A stretch of DNA of 64,000 bases from Desulfobaccales bacterium (GCA_041648175.1 JBAZPO010000005.1:159395-223394); one strand, 5' to 3'; shown: positions 34,211-43,238, counted from the first letter of the stretch. Made by a program: numbers and translations. Notes: generated from the sequence alone by a model not told the origin.

Positions 34211-35569
34211 ATGGATTTTGAAGATTTCAAGACCGAGATTCCCTCTTTGGGGAAGGCCAAGGTGCAGTCCCCGATTCGGGAATTTTCCATGATGGACCGG
34301 CGTGGCCGGGAGATCAAGAAGGCCTTTGTCCCCGATACGGACAGGGTTCTGGTCCATGACTCCCTGGACTATTGGCAAAGTTTGAATTGCGAAAAACCCC
34401 TGACCCTGGAAGTGGCCGGTCCCCGCTCCGACATCTACTTCGATCCTTCCAAGGTCCATTGCGCCGTCGTCACCTGCGGCGGCTTGTGTCCCGGCACTAA
34501 CGACGTTATCCGGGCCCTGGTTTTGGAACTCTATCATCTTTACGGGGTGCGGCATATTTACGGCGTGCGCTACGGCTTTCAGGGGTTTATTCCCAAGTAT
34601 GGCCATGATCTGGTTAATCTCGATCCCGAGACGGTGGCCAACATCCATACCTTCGGGGGCACGGTCCTGTCCACTTCCCGGGGACCCCAAGACACGGGTG
34701 AGATCGTGGACGCCCTGGACCGCATCAACATCCGCATCCTGTTTCTCATCGGAGGCGACGGGACCCTGAGGGCGGGCTTGGAAATCTGCAAAGAGATCGC
34801 CCGCCGGGAACTGCGCATCGGTGTCATTGTCATCCCCAAAACCATTGACAATGACATCCCCCTGGTGAGCCGCTCTTTCGGGTTTGATACCGCGGTGGAG
34901 GTGGCCACTGGAGCTATCCATGCGGCCCACACCGAAGCCGTCGGCTCCCCCAACGGCATCGGCCTGGTAAAACTCATGGGCCGCTTTTCCGGTTTCATCG
35001 CGGCCAATGCTACCCTGGCTTTGCGAGAGGTCAATTATGTCCTGATCCCCGAGGCGGATTTTGATCTGGAGGGCGAGTGCGGCTTACTTCCCGAGCTGGA
35101 ATACCGCCTGAAACAGCGGCATCATGCCCTCATCGTGGTGGCCGAGGGGGCCGGGGAAAGGTATTTTACCGAGGAAAACCGGGAACGGGACCCTTCCGGC
35201 AACCTTAAGCCCGGCAACATCGGGCACTTTCTCCAGGACGTGATCAAGAATTACTTTAAGCAACGGGATATGGAAATTAACCTGAAGTATATCGACCCCA
35301 GTTACTTGATTCGCAGCATGCCGGCCAACTACAATGACCGCATCTACTGCGGCTTTCTGGGGCAAAACGCGGTCCATGCCGGGATGGCAGGGAAGACCGC
35401 CATGCTGGTGAGCCGTTGGCACGGCCACTATGTGCATATTCCCATAGAGGCGACGGTGGGCCGGCGGAAAGAGGTGGAGTTGGATTCCCCTCTGTGGCGC
35501 AGCGTCATCGAATCCACCGGCCAACCGCCGTTGAAAAACGCCAATGGTAATGATGCCTGTCTGATATAA
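34211..35569 (+). CDS. 6-phosphofructokinase, TP0108/plant-like clade
   Basis: A 452-residue phosphofructokinase of the long clade. Motifs: VTCGGLCPGTNDVIR, YGFQGFIPKYG, GGDGTLRAG, the catalytic PKTIDNDIPLVSRSFGFDTAV and LMGRFSGFIAANATLA. GGDG (rather than GGDD) together with PKTIDND is the pattern linked to ATP rather than pyrophosphate use, so an ATP-dependent enzyme is predicted. ATG 34211 is preceded by GAGGGAAG; an ATG at 34175 is also in frame. With pyruvate kinase in this window it supports glycolysis or glycogen use. Confidence 0.9.
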   Translation: MDFEDFKTEIPSLGKAKVQSPIREFSMMDRRGREIKKAFVPDTDRVLVHDSLDYWQSLNCEKPLTLEVAGPRSDIYFDPSKVHCAVVTCGGLCPGTNDVIRALVLELYHLYGVRHIYGVRYGFQGFIPKYGHDLVNLDPETVANIHTFGGTVLSTSRGPQDTGEIVDALDRINIRILFLIGGDGTLRAGLEICKEIARRELRIGVIVIPKTIDNDIPLVSRSFGFDTAVEVATGAIHAAHTEAVGSPNGIGLVKLMGRFSGFIAANATLALREVNYVLIPEADFDLEGECGLLPELEYRLKQRHHALIVVAEGAGERYFTEENRERDPSGNLKPGNIGHFLQDVIKNYFKQRDMEINLKYIDPSYLIRSMPANYNDRIYCGFLGQNAVHAGMAGKTAMLVSRWHGHYVHIPIEATVGRRKEVELDSPLWRSVIESTGQPPLKNANGNDACLI

Positions 35570-35585
35570 ATTGACGTTGTCAGTC

Positions 35586-35614
35586 CAGGCGCAGGCTGGA
35601 ACGCCTGCGCTACC
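35586..35614. repeat. Palindromic repeat R2
   Basis: GCGCAGGC-TGGAAC-GCCTGCGC followed by TACC, between the phosphofructokinase and the YkgJ-family gene. Confidence 0.75.
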
Positions 35615-35670
35615 AAATTTTTCATGAGGTACGGTGTCTAAAGTTCTATGCAGACTTCCCTGAGAAAAAT

Positions 35671-36099
35671 ATGGCTCCGAAAGTGACCGGCCAAAGCCTT
35701 AACGCCGTCCGGTCCCCGGTGTTCCAGTGCCAACAGTGCGGCGACTGCTGCTCCGGCCGGGGCGGCATCTTTGTCAAGCCCAAAGAAGTGGAGGAGATGG
35801 CCGCGCTCTTGTCGCTGCCCGTAGAGGAGTTTAGCCGGCTTTACGTGGAGGCCTCGGCCATGGGTCCCCGCCTCACCATAGCCGGCAATGGCTTTTGCGT
35901 CTTCATGATGGAGGGCAACCTCTGCCGGGTGCACCCGGTGAAACCCTTCATCTGCGGCCAGTGGCCCTTCCTCCCGATCCTTTTGGTGGAACCGGACGAA
36001 CTGGAGCACGCCAAGACCGCCTGCCCTGGAATCAACCCGGCTTGCAGCCATGCTGACTTTGTGGATGAGGCGCTGCGGCAAGATTTAACTGAAAAGTGA
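35671..36099 (+). CDS. YkgJ-family zinc/iron-chelating Cys-cluster protein
   Basis: A 142-residue protein of the YkgJ/CxxCxxCC family (PF03692). The cluster FQCQQCGDCCSGRGG lies at residues 18-32 and the second set in GNLCRVHPVKPFICGQWP; ACPGINPAC is near the C-terminus. These proteins bind zinc or iron; the role is unknown. No signal peptide. It starts 100 nt after the phosphofructokinase across a repeat. Confidence 0.85.
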   Translation: MAPKVTGQSLNAVRSPVFQCQQCGDCCSGRGGIFVKPKEVEEMAALLSLPVEEFSRLYVEASAMGPRLTIAGNGFCVFMMEGNLCRVHPVKPFICGQWPFLPILLVEPDELEHAKTACPGINPACSHADFVDEALRQDLTEK

Positions 36100-36111
36100 A
36101 AATGACCTCCA

Positions 36112-36139
36112 TAGGGGTGGGTTTCAAACCCGCCCCTAC
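36112..36139. repeat. Short inverted repeat R3
   Basis: TAGGGGTGGGTTT-CAAACCCGCCCCTA, related to the longer elements at 13331 and 25220. Confidence 0.65.
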
Positions 36140-36157
36140 AGTGCGCAAGGACAAGCT

Positions 36158-36391
36158 ATGGCCAACGACTTGCATTATTTCATGTTTTTTGTGGGGCGGC
36201 TGTTCCAGGGCGCGGAAATGATGATCAAACATAGCGAGTACATCGAGGCCGATGAAAGTAACTTGATGTATGATTTCGTCGCCGCCCGGGAAGCTACCCG
36301 GGACGCTTTGAAAGATGTCCGGGCGTTTCTGGAAAAGGCTTCGGGTAAATCTGAGAGGGATGAAACGCCCTATATGCCGGGGACGCGGTAA
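36158..36391 (+). CDS. Small hypothetical protein
   Basis: A 77-residue, mostly helical, acidic protein (LHYFMFFVGRLFQGAEMMIK, then FVAAREATRDALKDVRAFLE). There is no signal peptide or cysteine cluster. AAGGA lies upstream of the ATG at a usable distance and codon use fits its neighbours. No family recognised. Same strand as the YkgJ gene, separated by a short repeat. Confidence 0.55.
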   Translation: MANDLHYFMFFVGRLFQGAEMMIKHSEYIEADESNLMYDFVAAREATRDALKDVRAFLEKASGKSERDETPYMPGTR

Positions 36392-36494
36392 TTGACGCGT
36401 GCGGCGGTAGGTCACTAGTTTGAATCATAAGATGCGGGAATGGTGGGCCATGCCCTACCTACATATCTGTTTTATCGAGAAATGAGGCTATTTC

Positions 36495-37265
36495 ATGGCG
36501 TTACGCAAAAGCGGCTTAACCGTTTTTTGGATTTGCATGATCGCAGTTTTATGGCTGGGACCGGCCTTGGCCAGCCCGGAAAAACCTGAAACCCAGGAGC
36601 CCTTCGAGCAAGGCTTGAACGCTCTGAGCCAGGGTAACCCTACCCTGGCCGTGGAGAAATTTTCCGCGGCGCTGAACCTTGACCCGGAATTGGTGGAGGC
36701 CTATATCAACCGGGGTATTGCCAAAATGAAGCTGGCCCTGTGGGCCGACGCGGTGGGTGATTTCGACAAGGCCCTGGATTTAGCCCCGAATTCCCCTGAG
36801 GCCCTCTACAACCGAGGCCTGGCCTACAGCCGCCAGAAGGTGTTCGATAAGGCCCTGGCGGACTACACCCAGGCTTTAAAGTTCGCGCCAAAGGACTGGC
36901 AAATTTATTACAATCGGGGCAACACCTACCTGGACCAAGACAAACCTCAGGAGGCCCTCAAAGACTATAACCAGGCCTTGAAACTGCATCCCCAGGGGCC
37001 GGAAATTCTATATAACCGGAGTCTGGTCTATTTGGCCCTGGATAAACCGGAACAGGCCCTGGCCGACGCCGATCGCGTGACGGAGCTCAATCCCACCTAT
37101 GCCCGGGCCTTTATTAGCCGGGGCCGGGCCCTGGAAAAACTGGGCAATAAGTACGAGGCCCTGGCCGCATACCGGCGCTTCCTGAATACCGGCAACCCTG
37201 ACACGGACGCAGCCTTGCTCCAGCAGGCGCTGGGCCGGATTAAAGCCCTGGAGGCGAGTAAATGA
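36495..37265 (+). CDS. Exported tetratricopeptide-repeat protein
   Basis: A 256-residue protein. A signal peptide ends near residue 27 (GPALAS). About six 34-residue TPR units follow from residue 35, with the repeated core AYINRGIAKMKL, ALYNRGLAYSRQ, IYYNRGNTYLDQ and ILYNRSLVYLAL. The regular solenoid suggests a periplasmic scaffold for protein-protein contacts. GAGG precedes the ATG by 8 nt. It is followed by a degenerate repeat and then metG. Confidence 0.82.
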   Translation: MALRKSGLTVFWICMIAVLWLGPALASPEKPETQEPFEQGLNALSQGNPTLAVEKFSAALNLDPELVEAYINRGIAKMKLALWADAVGDFDKALDLAPNSPEALYNRGLAYSRQKVFDKALADYTQALKFAPKDWQIYYNRGNTYLDQDKPQEALKDYNQALKLHPQGPEILYNRSLVYLALDKPEQALADADRVTELNPTYARAFISRGRALEKLGNKYEALAAYRRFLNTGNPDTDAALLQQALGRIKALEASK

Positions 37266-37267
37266 TA

Positions 37268-37402
37268 GTGGCCAGTTATCAGTGGCCAGTGGCCAGTAAA
37301 GACGCCCTTAGATGAAAATCATCTTGAATTCGGCAATGCTTTGGCGTTTTCCATGCTTATCACTGACCACTAACCCCTGATCACTGACCACTGGCAACTG
37401 CC
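37268..37402. repeat. Degenerate CAGTGGTCAGTGG-type inverted repeat
   Basis: GTGGCCAGTTATCAGTGGCC at the left (from 37268) is matched in inverse orientation by CACTGACCACTAACCCCTGA and further ACTGACCACTGG at the right (37360-37396). A related fragment is at 49338. It lies directly in front of metG, leaving no clear ribosome site for that gene. Confidence 0.6.
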
Positions 37403-37403
37403 T

Positions 37404-38939
37404 ATGCCCTACTACATCACCACACCCATTTATTACGTCAATGCCGAGCCTCACATCGGTCACGCCTACACCACCGTGGTGGCCGATGCCCTGGCCCGCT
37501 TTCACCGCCTCTTGGGGGAGGAGGTCCGCTTTCAGACCGGCACCGACGAGCACGGCGACAAAGTGATGGATGCCGCGGCCGCGGCGGGGCTGCCGGTCAA
37601 AGACTTCGTGGACCAGATCAGCGCCCGTTTCCGCCAGTCCTGGGATGACCTGGACATCAGCTATGACCACTACATCCGGACCACCAACCCCGAGCACATG
37701 CGAGTGGTGCAGGAAGTTTTAACCAGGGTGCACGACTCCGGGGATATTTATTTCGGGGAGTACGGCGGGCTCTATTGTTTCGGCTGCGAATGCTTTTACC
37801 TGGAGCGCGATCTGGTTAACGGCCTCTGCCCGGACCACAAAGTGGCCCCGACTTTCCTTAAGGAAGAGAACTACTTCTTCCGCATGAGCAAGTACCAGGA
37901 CTGGCTCATCGACCAGATCAAGAGCCACCCCGACTGGATCAGGCCGGAACGCTACAAAAACGAGATGCTGGCCTTTCTCAAGGAGCCTCTGGAAGATCTG
38001 TGCATCTCCCGGCCCAAGAGCCGCATGGATTGGGGCATTACCTTGCCTTTCGATGAGCGCTTTGTCACCTATGTCTGGTTCGACGCCCTGATCAACTACC
38101 TTTCAGGTTTGGATTATCCCGGGGGCGAGCTTTTTAAAAAATTCTGGCCCGCCCAGCATCTCATCGCTAAGGACATCCTCAAACCCCATGCCATCTATTG
38201 GCCCACCATGCTGAAGGCCATGGGGCTTGAACCCTTCCGGAACCTCAACGTCCACGGCTATTGGCAGATGGCGGCGGGCAAGATGTCCAAGAGCCTGGGG
38301 AACGTGGTGGAACCCCGGACCCTGGCCGCCCGTTTCGGCATCGACCAGGTCCGCTATTTCTTCCTGAGGGAGATGGTCTTCGGGCTGGACTCCCACTTCA
38401 GCGAAGAAGCCTTGACCACCCGGATCAATGCCGACCTGGCCAACGATCTGGGTAATCTTGTGGCCCGCAGCCTGGGGATGGCCTTCAAATACCGGCAAGG
38501 CGTGGTGCCGGCCCCCAACGTGCCTGACGCCATGGATATCGAAGTCGTCACCGCAGTGCAGGCCATGGCCGCGGACTTTATGCGACTCTTTCCGGCCATG
38601 GAGTTTACCAAGGCCCTGGCCGGACTGTGGGAATTTATCGGCCTGCTCAACCGCTACATTGTGAGTTCGGCGCCGTGGGAGTTGGCCAAACAGCCCGAGG
38701 CCGCGGGGCGCTTGGACACGGTTTTGTATCACCTTTTGGAAGGACTGCGTTGGATCGCGGCGCTGCTGAGGCCCGTGATGCCCGGCAGCGCCCTCAAAAT
38801 CAGCGAACACCTGTGTTTGGGCCTGGCCCTGTGGGACCACCCTCTGCCCCAGGTGCTCACGTGGGGGAGGCTCGCGCCCGGCAGCCACCTAGCCAAAGGC
38901 CCGGCCCTGTTCCCCCGGATAGAGGCGGAGGAGAAATAA
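37404..38939 (+). CDS. metG: Methionyl-tRNA synthetase
   Basis: A 511-residue class I synthetase of the short MetG form. The HIGH motif (EPHIGHAYTT) is at residues 17-20, GTDEHG at 49-54, and KMSKSLGN near residue 297. The zinc knuckle is YCFGCECF...GLCPDH (CxxC with CxxH, as in the Thermus-type enzyme). There is no C-terminal tRNA-binding (OB) domain. It attaches methionine to both elongator and initiator tRNA. The ATG follows the repeat at 37268-37402 with only two intervening bases. The gap after it (38940-39229) holds a half copy of repeat R5 at 38978-39012 and AT-rich DNA with no gene. Confidence 0.95.
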   Translation: MPYYITTPIYYVNAEPHIGHAYTTVVADALARFHRLLGEEVRFQTGTDEHGDKVMDAAAAAGLPVKDFVDQISARFRQSWDDLDISYDHYIRTTNPEHMRVVQEVLTRVHDSGDIYFGEYGGLYCFGCECFYLERDLVNGLCPDHKVAPTFLKEENYFFRMSKYQDWLIDQIKSHPDWIRPERYKNEMLAFLKEPLEDLCISRPKSRMDWGITLPFDERFVTYVWFDALINYLSGLDYPGGELFKKFWPAQHLIAKDILKPHAIYWPTMLKAMGLEPFRNLNVHGYWQMAAGKMSKSLGNVVEPRTLAARFGIDQVRYFFLREMVFGLDSHFSEEALTTRINADLANDLGNLVARSLGMAFKYRQGVVPAPNVPDAMDIEVVTAVQAMAADFMRLFPAMEFTKALAGLWEFIGLLNRYIVSSAPWELAKQPEAAGRLDTVLYHLLEGLRWIAALLRPVMPGSALKISEHLCLGLALWDHPLPQVLTWGRLAPGSHLAKGPALFPRIEAEEK

Positions 38940-39229
38940 TGTTTCCGGGGCAGGGGGCGATGGGCTCTTTTGTAAGTGGCCTCTCCCCTCTTCCCCCGAC
39001 CCCCTCCCCCATAAAAGTGTAGTAAAACGCGTTGTCTGCTCCCTGCCTCCGGCATCGTTATAACCATAGACAAATCTGAAAATTTTTGGCACTATACGGA
39101 TCATACCAACAGAAGATTGAGAATTCTTAGCGGAAAAAGTTGAAGATTTTCATGGTAACGTTAACATATTAGACGTAATAACTATGAAGCATAAGAAATA
39201 ATAAAAATGCCTTAGTTTAGAGTTTGCCA

Positions 39230-39778
39230 ATGATGCACCTCTGGGGGATTGCTGCATTAATGGCCTTATTGCTGGTGGGCTGTGCCGGGGCACCGCCGCC
39301 ACCGCCGCCGCTTGGACCCGTGGCGCCCTTGCCCGCAGTGGGACGCAACCCCCAGGAGATGGCCATAGAACAGGCCCTGGGCGATTTCCATGGCGCTCCT
39401 TACCGCTCCGGGGGCAGCACCCCCGCCGGGGTGGATTGTTCAGGATTAGTCCAGGCCTTGTATCAAAAAGCCGGGATTCACCTGCCGCGCACCGTGGCCC
39501 AGCAGTACCAGGAGGGCAGGCCGGTGGAGCGCAGCGAGCTGCGTTTCGGCGACGTGGTCTTCTTTAACCGTTACTGCCAGACCCGGGGCCGGGACGTCAT
39601 GCTCGCCGGGTTTCTCTCTCCGGGCTTTGCTGACGATATCTGCCACGACGGAGTCTACCTGGGCGGCGGCCGCTTCATCCATGCTTCTCCCCGGGGAGTG
39701 TTCATCAGCCGCCTGGATGCCGAGGTCTGGCGGGTGTCCTATTGCGGGGCCCGGCGTTATCTGCCCGGCGACAAGTAA
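39230..39778 (+). CDS. NlpC/P60-family lipoprotein, probable cell-wall hydrolase
   Basis: A 182-residue lipoprotein. The signal sequence ends in a lipobox (LLVGC, Cys near residue 18), followed by a Pro-rich linker. The NlpC/P60 domain has the catalytic Cys in GVDCSGLVQALY and His in DGVYLGGGRFIHAS, with family motifs HLPRTVAQQY and LRFGDVVFF. It is predicted to cut peptide stems of peptidoglycan at the periplasmic face of a membrane. An unusual feature is the cysteine-containing insert between the two catalytic segments (RYCQTRGRD, DDICHDG). The start is ATG 39230 or 39233. Confidence 0.87.
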   Translation: MMHLWGIAALMALLLVGCAGAPPPPPPLGPVAPLPAVGRNPQEMAIEQALGDFHGAPYRSGGSTPAGVDCSGLVQALYQKAGIHLPRTVAQQYQEGRPVERSELRFGDVVFFNRYCQTRGRDVMLAGFLSPGFADDICHDGVYLGGGRFIHASPRGVFISRLDAEVWRVSYCGARRYLPGDK

Positions 39779-39811
39779 CTTATACGCAATGACTTAAGTA
39801 ATTGAACATAA

Positions 39812-39882
39812 GCCTCTCTGCGTTCTCTGCGCCTCTGCGGTGAAAAATAATTACCGCAGAGACGCTGAGGGCGCCGAGATAG
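39812..39882. repeat. CTCTGCG-type inverted repeat
   Basis: CTCTCTGCGTTCTCTGCGCC and CTCTGCGGTGA at the left are matched inversely by ACCGCAGAGACGCTGAGGGC at the right. It is a single copy in this window. Confidence 0.6.
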
Positions 39883-39941
39883 CTATGTCAAGTTATTTAT
39901 GAAGCTACGCTATAGACTAATTTCATGCCTCTGGAGGCTTT

Positions 39942-40463
39942 ATGCAGCATAACCGGCAACGTTACTTACTGTGGCTGGGCTTGATTCTCGGGGTCGGTTT
40001 ATGCTTTAATGTTTTCCCGGCCCAGGCACAGCCAGGGTTCTTCAATGATTACACCTTTGGCTTCTATGGGAATACCCGGGAAGAAAGCCGGATGAACCGG
40101 GAGGATATCATCGCCCGGGAGGGGTACTGCCCCACCGGCGGCTGCGTCCTGCGCCTGGACAGCGTTGAGGTGAAGCCCAACCGGGCCAAGCGGGGCGACA
40201 CCCTGCTTTTGAGCACCACCTATACCATTCTGACTCCGGAGCAGGTGGCTCTGCCGGTGGCCATTACCCGGGAGATTTTCTATCATGGAAAATCTCTGGG
40301 AAAAACCAAAAGCATTGAATCCCGCCGGGAAAACGGCACCTGGAACCAGGAAATCAATTTCACCCTGCCAGCCAGTTCTGCTCCGGGCATCTATAGGCTG
40401 GTTACCCTCATCACCACGGGCTACGGCTCGGCGCAGGATACTACGGACTTTCAGGTGGATTAG
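39942..40463 (+). CDS. Hypothetical exported protein
   Basis: A 173-residue protein. The signal peptide (LLWLGLILGVGLCFNVFPAQA) is cut near residue 30. The mature part has a short Cys pair (EGYCPTGGCVLRL) and a beta-sandwich-like C-terminal domain (VEVKPNRAKRGDTLLLSTTY through YRLVTLITTGYG) resembling an immunoglobulin-like fold. No family recognised. GGAGG lies 4 nt before the ATG. Confidence 0.7.
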   Translation: MQHNRQRYLLWLGLILGVGLCFNVFPAQAQPGFFNDYTFGFYGNTREESRMNREDIIAREGYCPTGGCVLRLDSVEVKPNRAKRGDTLLLSTTYTILTPEQVALPVAITREIFYHGKSLGKTKSIESRRENGTWNQEINFTLPASSAPGIYRLVTLITTGYGSAQDTTDFQVD

Positions 40464-40601
40464 CCGTTCGAAGGGTTAAAACGCCATACTCGGCCCTTTG
40501 ACGCTTAGTTAGCGTACAAGCGCACCTCCAGTCCAGAGGTCCGCCGGCCCGGGGCAGCCGGGTTCGGCCAGATAATGATAGCTATCAAGGCTATAAAAAT
40601 C

Positions 40602-40630
40602 CTGAAACCTGGCCATAGACAAGCTATAAT
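40602..40630 (+). promoter_or_regulatory. Candidate sigma70-type promoter of moaA
   Basis: -35 CTGAAA (40602-40607) and -10 TATAAT (40625-40630) with a 17-bp spacer, 30 nt before the moaA start. A GC hairpin (about 40541-40567) lies upstream and lacks a T run. Confidence 0.5.
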
Positions 40631-40660
40631 TAAAGCATAACGATTTCGTGGGAAGAAATA

Positions 40661-41626
40661 TTGCCGGGATCAATCAATTACTTGCGGGTTTCCATTACCG
40701 ACCGCTGCAATCTGCGCTGTTTCTATTGCACCTCATGGGGGGGCTGGCAAAAGCTGGCCTGCGGGGAGATCCTGCGCTACGAAGAGCTGCTGCGCCTGGC
40801 CGCAGTGGCCGCGAGCGTCGGCATCCGCAAGGTTCGGGTCACCGGCGGCGAACCCCTGGTGCGCCGAGGCGTAGTTGATTTCATCGGCCGCCTGCACCGG
40901 GTTCCCGGGATTGAGGAGGTTTGCCTCACCACCAACGGGGTGCGCCTGGCCGAACTGGCCCCGGCCCTTTATGACACCGGTTTGCGCCATCTCAATCTCA
41001 GCCTGGATAGCCTGCGCCGGGACCGTTTCCGGGAGATTACCGGTCATGATCACTTCGGCGACGTGCTGGCCGGCATTGAGCGGGCCGCAGCGCTGGGGTT
41101 TGCTCCCATCAAGATCAACTGCGTGGTCTTGAAAGACCTCAATGACGATGAACTCCTGGACTTCGCCCTTCTGACCCGGGAGCACTCCTTCCAGGTGCGT
41201 TTCATCGAGTTCATGCCCACGGTGGATGAGGCGCACTGGCGCCGCCATTTCCTGCCCATTGCCGAAGTACGCCGACGGCTGGCCAGGCTGGGCTTTCTTG
41301 AGCCCGTCACCTCCCCCGCCACCGCCGGTCCCGCCCGGACCTTTAAGGTGCCGGGATTTAAGGGCGAGTTGGGCTTTATCAGCTCCGTCAGCGATCACCA
41401 CTGCCCCACCTGCAACCGCCTGCGCCTCACCTCGGCTGGCCGGCTGCGGCCCTGTCTCTTTGCCGCTCCTGAAGTTGACCTGAAGGGGCCGTTGCGCCAA
41501 GGGGCCTCCGACGAGATTTTGGCTCGGCTTTTTGAGGAAGCCATCCAGTTAAAAAGCTGCGTCTCTCCCACCCCTGATCTGCCTTCCGCTGCGGCCGGGC
41601 GGGCCATGGTGAGCATCGGCGGCTGA
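40661..41626 (+). CDS. moaA: GTP 3',8-cyclase MoaA
   Basis: A 321-residue radical-SAM enzyme for the first step of molybdenum cofactor synthesis. The N-terminal cluster motif is SITDRCNLRCFYC (CxxxCxxC), the C-terminal 4Fe-4S cluster CPTCNRLRLTSAGRLRPC, the SAM motif VTGGEPLVRRG, and the protein ends in the catalytic Gly-Gly tail (SIGG). The start is TTG 40661 with GGAAG upstream; no ATG lies near. No other molybdopterin genes lie nearby. Confidence 0.93.
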   Translation: MPGSINYLRVSITDRCNLRCFYCTSWGGWQKLACGEILRYEELLRLAAVAASVGIRKVRVTGGEPLVRRGVVDFIGRLHRVPGIEEVCLTTNGVRLAELAPALYDTGLRHLNLSLDSLRRDRFREITGHDHFGDVLAGIERAAALGFAPIKINCVVLKDLNDDELLDFALLTREHSFQVRFIEFMPTVDEAHWRRHFLPIAEVRRRLARLGFLEPVTSPATAGPARTFKVPGFKGELGFISSVSDHHCPTCNRLRLTSAGRLRPCLFAAPEVDLKGPLRQGASDEILARLFEEAIQLKSCVSPTPDLPSAAAGRAMVSIGG

Positions 41627-41785
41627 TTCCCACCGGCATTCCACTTTTTCGCATTTTTCCTTCGCAAAATGATTAACGTTTTCCGTGACCTAAGAGTATA
41701 TTGTTAAGAGACTATAGAACCTATTTCAAAACCCGTCCCAAGAGGTGGGTTTCTTTCTCAGTGAGGAAAGGTTGTTCGCGCTGGT

Positions 41786-41876
41786 TTTTAAGTCCCCCTT
41801 TTAAAAAAGGGGATTTAGGGGGATTTCAAGACGTTATATAAATCCCCCCTGCCCCCCTTTTCCAAAGGGGGGTGAT
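41786..41876. repeat. Palindromic repeat R4, double
   Basis: AAGTCCCCCTTTTAAAAAAG/GGGATTTAGGGGGATTT followed by AAATCCCCCCTGCCCCCC/TTTTCCAAAGGGGGG. It occupies the moaA-glycosyltransferase gap (41627-41950), which contains no other recognisable feature. Confidence 0.7.
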
Positions 41877-41950
41877 CATTTCCTTTCAAGCCATTTCAAA
41901 GTGAATCCAAAATCGGTTTTGAAATGACTTTTAACATGGGAGCCGCTTGC

Positions 41951-42640
41951 ATGAAGCTGAGTATTGTCATTCCGATTTACAACGAAAAAGAGACGTTGGA
42001 GGAGATCTTTCGCCTGGTTCAGGAGACTCCGTACGACAAAGAGATCATCGCGGTGGACGACGCCTCCACCGATGGCAGCCGGGATATTGTGGCCCGCCTC
42101 GCCCAACAATACGATAATGTCAAAACCTTTTACCACGAGCGCAATCAGGGCAAGGGCGCGGCCCTGCGCACTGGCTTCGCTCAGGTGACCGGGGATGTGG
42201 TCATCATCCAGGACGCCGATTTGGAGTACCGCCCCGTGGATTACCCGTCTTTGCTGGAGCCCATCGAACAGGGAAATGCTGACGTGGTGTACGGCTCTCG
42301 GATGGTGGGCGGCCGGCCCCACCGGGTGCTGTTTTTCTGGCATTACATGGGCAACCGGGCGATAACCACCCTCTCCAACATGTTCACCAATTTGAATCTG
42401 TCCGACATGGAAGTGGGCTACAAGGTGTTTAAGGCCGAAGTTTTGCAGGGAATACAGATTAAATGTGAACGCTTTGGGGTGGAGCCGGAACTGACTGCCA
42501 AGATTGCCAAGAAGCACTGGCGCATCTACGAGGTACCTATCCAATACCACGGCCGGGATTATGCCGCCGGGAAGAAAATCACCTGGCGAGACGGCATCGC
42601 CGCAGTCTGTCACATTATCCGGTTCAAATTTTCCGATTGA
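41951..42640 (+). CDS. Family 2 glycosyltransferase, dolichol/polyprenyl-phosphate sugar synthase-like
   Basis: A 229-residue GT-A enzyme without transmembrane helices. It starts KLSIVIPIYNEKETL, has the first acidic motif AVDDASTDGSRDIV, the DXD-type QDADLEYRP and the downstream YGSRMVGG motif. The architecture matches DPM1-like enzymes that load mannose or glucose onto a polyprenyl phosphate. ATG 41951 is preceded by GGGAGC. The next two genes encode a membrane-anchored protein and a GT-C-like integral membrane protein, so the lipid-linked sugar is probably used by that membrane enzyme. Confidence 0.88.
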   Translation: MKLSIVIPIYNEKETLEEIFRLVQETPYDKEIIAVDDASTDGSRDIVARLAQQYDNVKTFYHERNQGKGAALRTGFAQVTGDVVIIQDADLEYRPVDYPSLLEPIEQGNADVVYGSRMVGGRPHRVLFFWHYMGNRAITTLSNMFTNLNLSDMEVGYKVFKAEVLQGIQIKCERFGVEPELTAKIAKKHWRIYEVPIQYHGRDYAAGKKITWRDGIAAVCHIIRFKFSD

Positions 42641-42696
42641 GGCCTATTTTTCGCCCGTCGCCATATGCGGGGCTGGTCTGATGCTCCAAAAACCAA

Positions 42697-42727
42697 AATC
42701 CCCCCCACCCCCCTTTAAAGGGGGGAA
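42697..42727 (+). repeat. Palindromic repeat R4 supplying a ribosome-binding site
   Basis: AAAATCCCCCCCACCCCCCT / TTAAAGGGGGGAA. The G run ends 9 nt before the ATG at 42735, and no other purine-rich site is present. Confidence 0.65.
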
Positions 42728-42734
42728 CTATACT

Positions 42735-43238
42735 ATGACACCGGCAAAAACGTGGCGGCTCTGGTTGGTGCGGCTGATCCTCGGTCTCTGGGGCCTACAG
42801 GTCTTGTGGCTGGCCTGGCATTTCGGGCCGGAGGCGATTGATGTAGTCCAGAGAGTGGCTCGCCAAAACTCGGGGGCGGCCATCCGGCAGGAAGACCCGC
42901 TCTACCGGTGGGCCGCGGCGCTTAAGGCCGTCATCCCCGAGCACGCCGCGTATGTCTTCCTGGATGATTACGCCGCGGGCAAAGAAATCCAGGTCCGTTA
43001 CTACCTGGCGCCCCGGCGCCACATCCTGAAGCCTCCGGATATCCCGGCCAGTTTTCTCTTTTATACGCTGCACCATGAGGACGCTTCCTTCTTGCTCACG
43101 CGAGATTCGGCGCAGCCACCGGGACCCGGACTCCAAGCCGTCCGCCATTGTCCAGCGTTTCATCCGGTAAAACTTCCAGGCCCCGGACAGGTCTACCAGG
43201 TGAACTCCACGCTTTTGCGCTGGGGCTTTTATGATTGA
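42735..43238 (+). CDS. Membrane-anchored hypothetical protein in glycosyltransferase operon
   Basis: A 167-residue protein. One N-terminal membrane helix (RLILGLWGLQVLWLAWHFG, about residues 12-30) is followed by a soluble domain likely in the periplasm (YVFLDDYAAGKEIQVRYYLA). No family recognised. It overlaps the next gene by 8 nt, which implies coupled translation with the membrane glycosyltransferase and suggests an accessory subunit. The longer open frame upstream covers the end of the previous gene and is rejected; ATG 42735 is used, with its ribosome site inside repeat R4. Confidence 0.7.
   Translation: MTPAKTWRLWLVRLILGLWGLQVLWLAWHFGPEAIDVVQRVARQNSGAAIRQEDPLYRWAAALKAVIPEHAAYVFLDDYAAGKEIQVRYYLAPRRHILKPPDIPASFLFYTLHHEDASFLLTRDSAQPPGPGLQAVRHCPAFHPVKLPGPGQVYQVNSTLLRWGFYD

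Noticed and set aside
40464..40660. Possible molybdenum cofactor riboswitch upstream of moaA
   Set aside because: Hairpins are present, but the conserved Moco motif core could not be matched by eye; only the promoter was kept.
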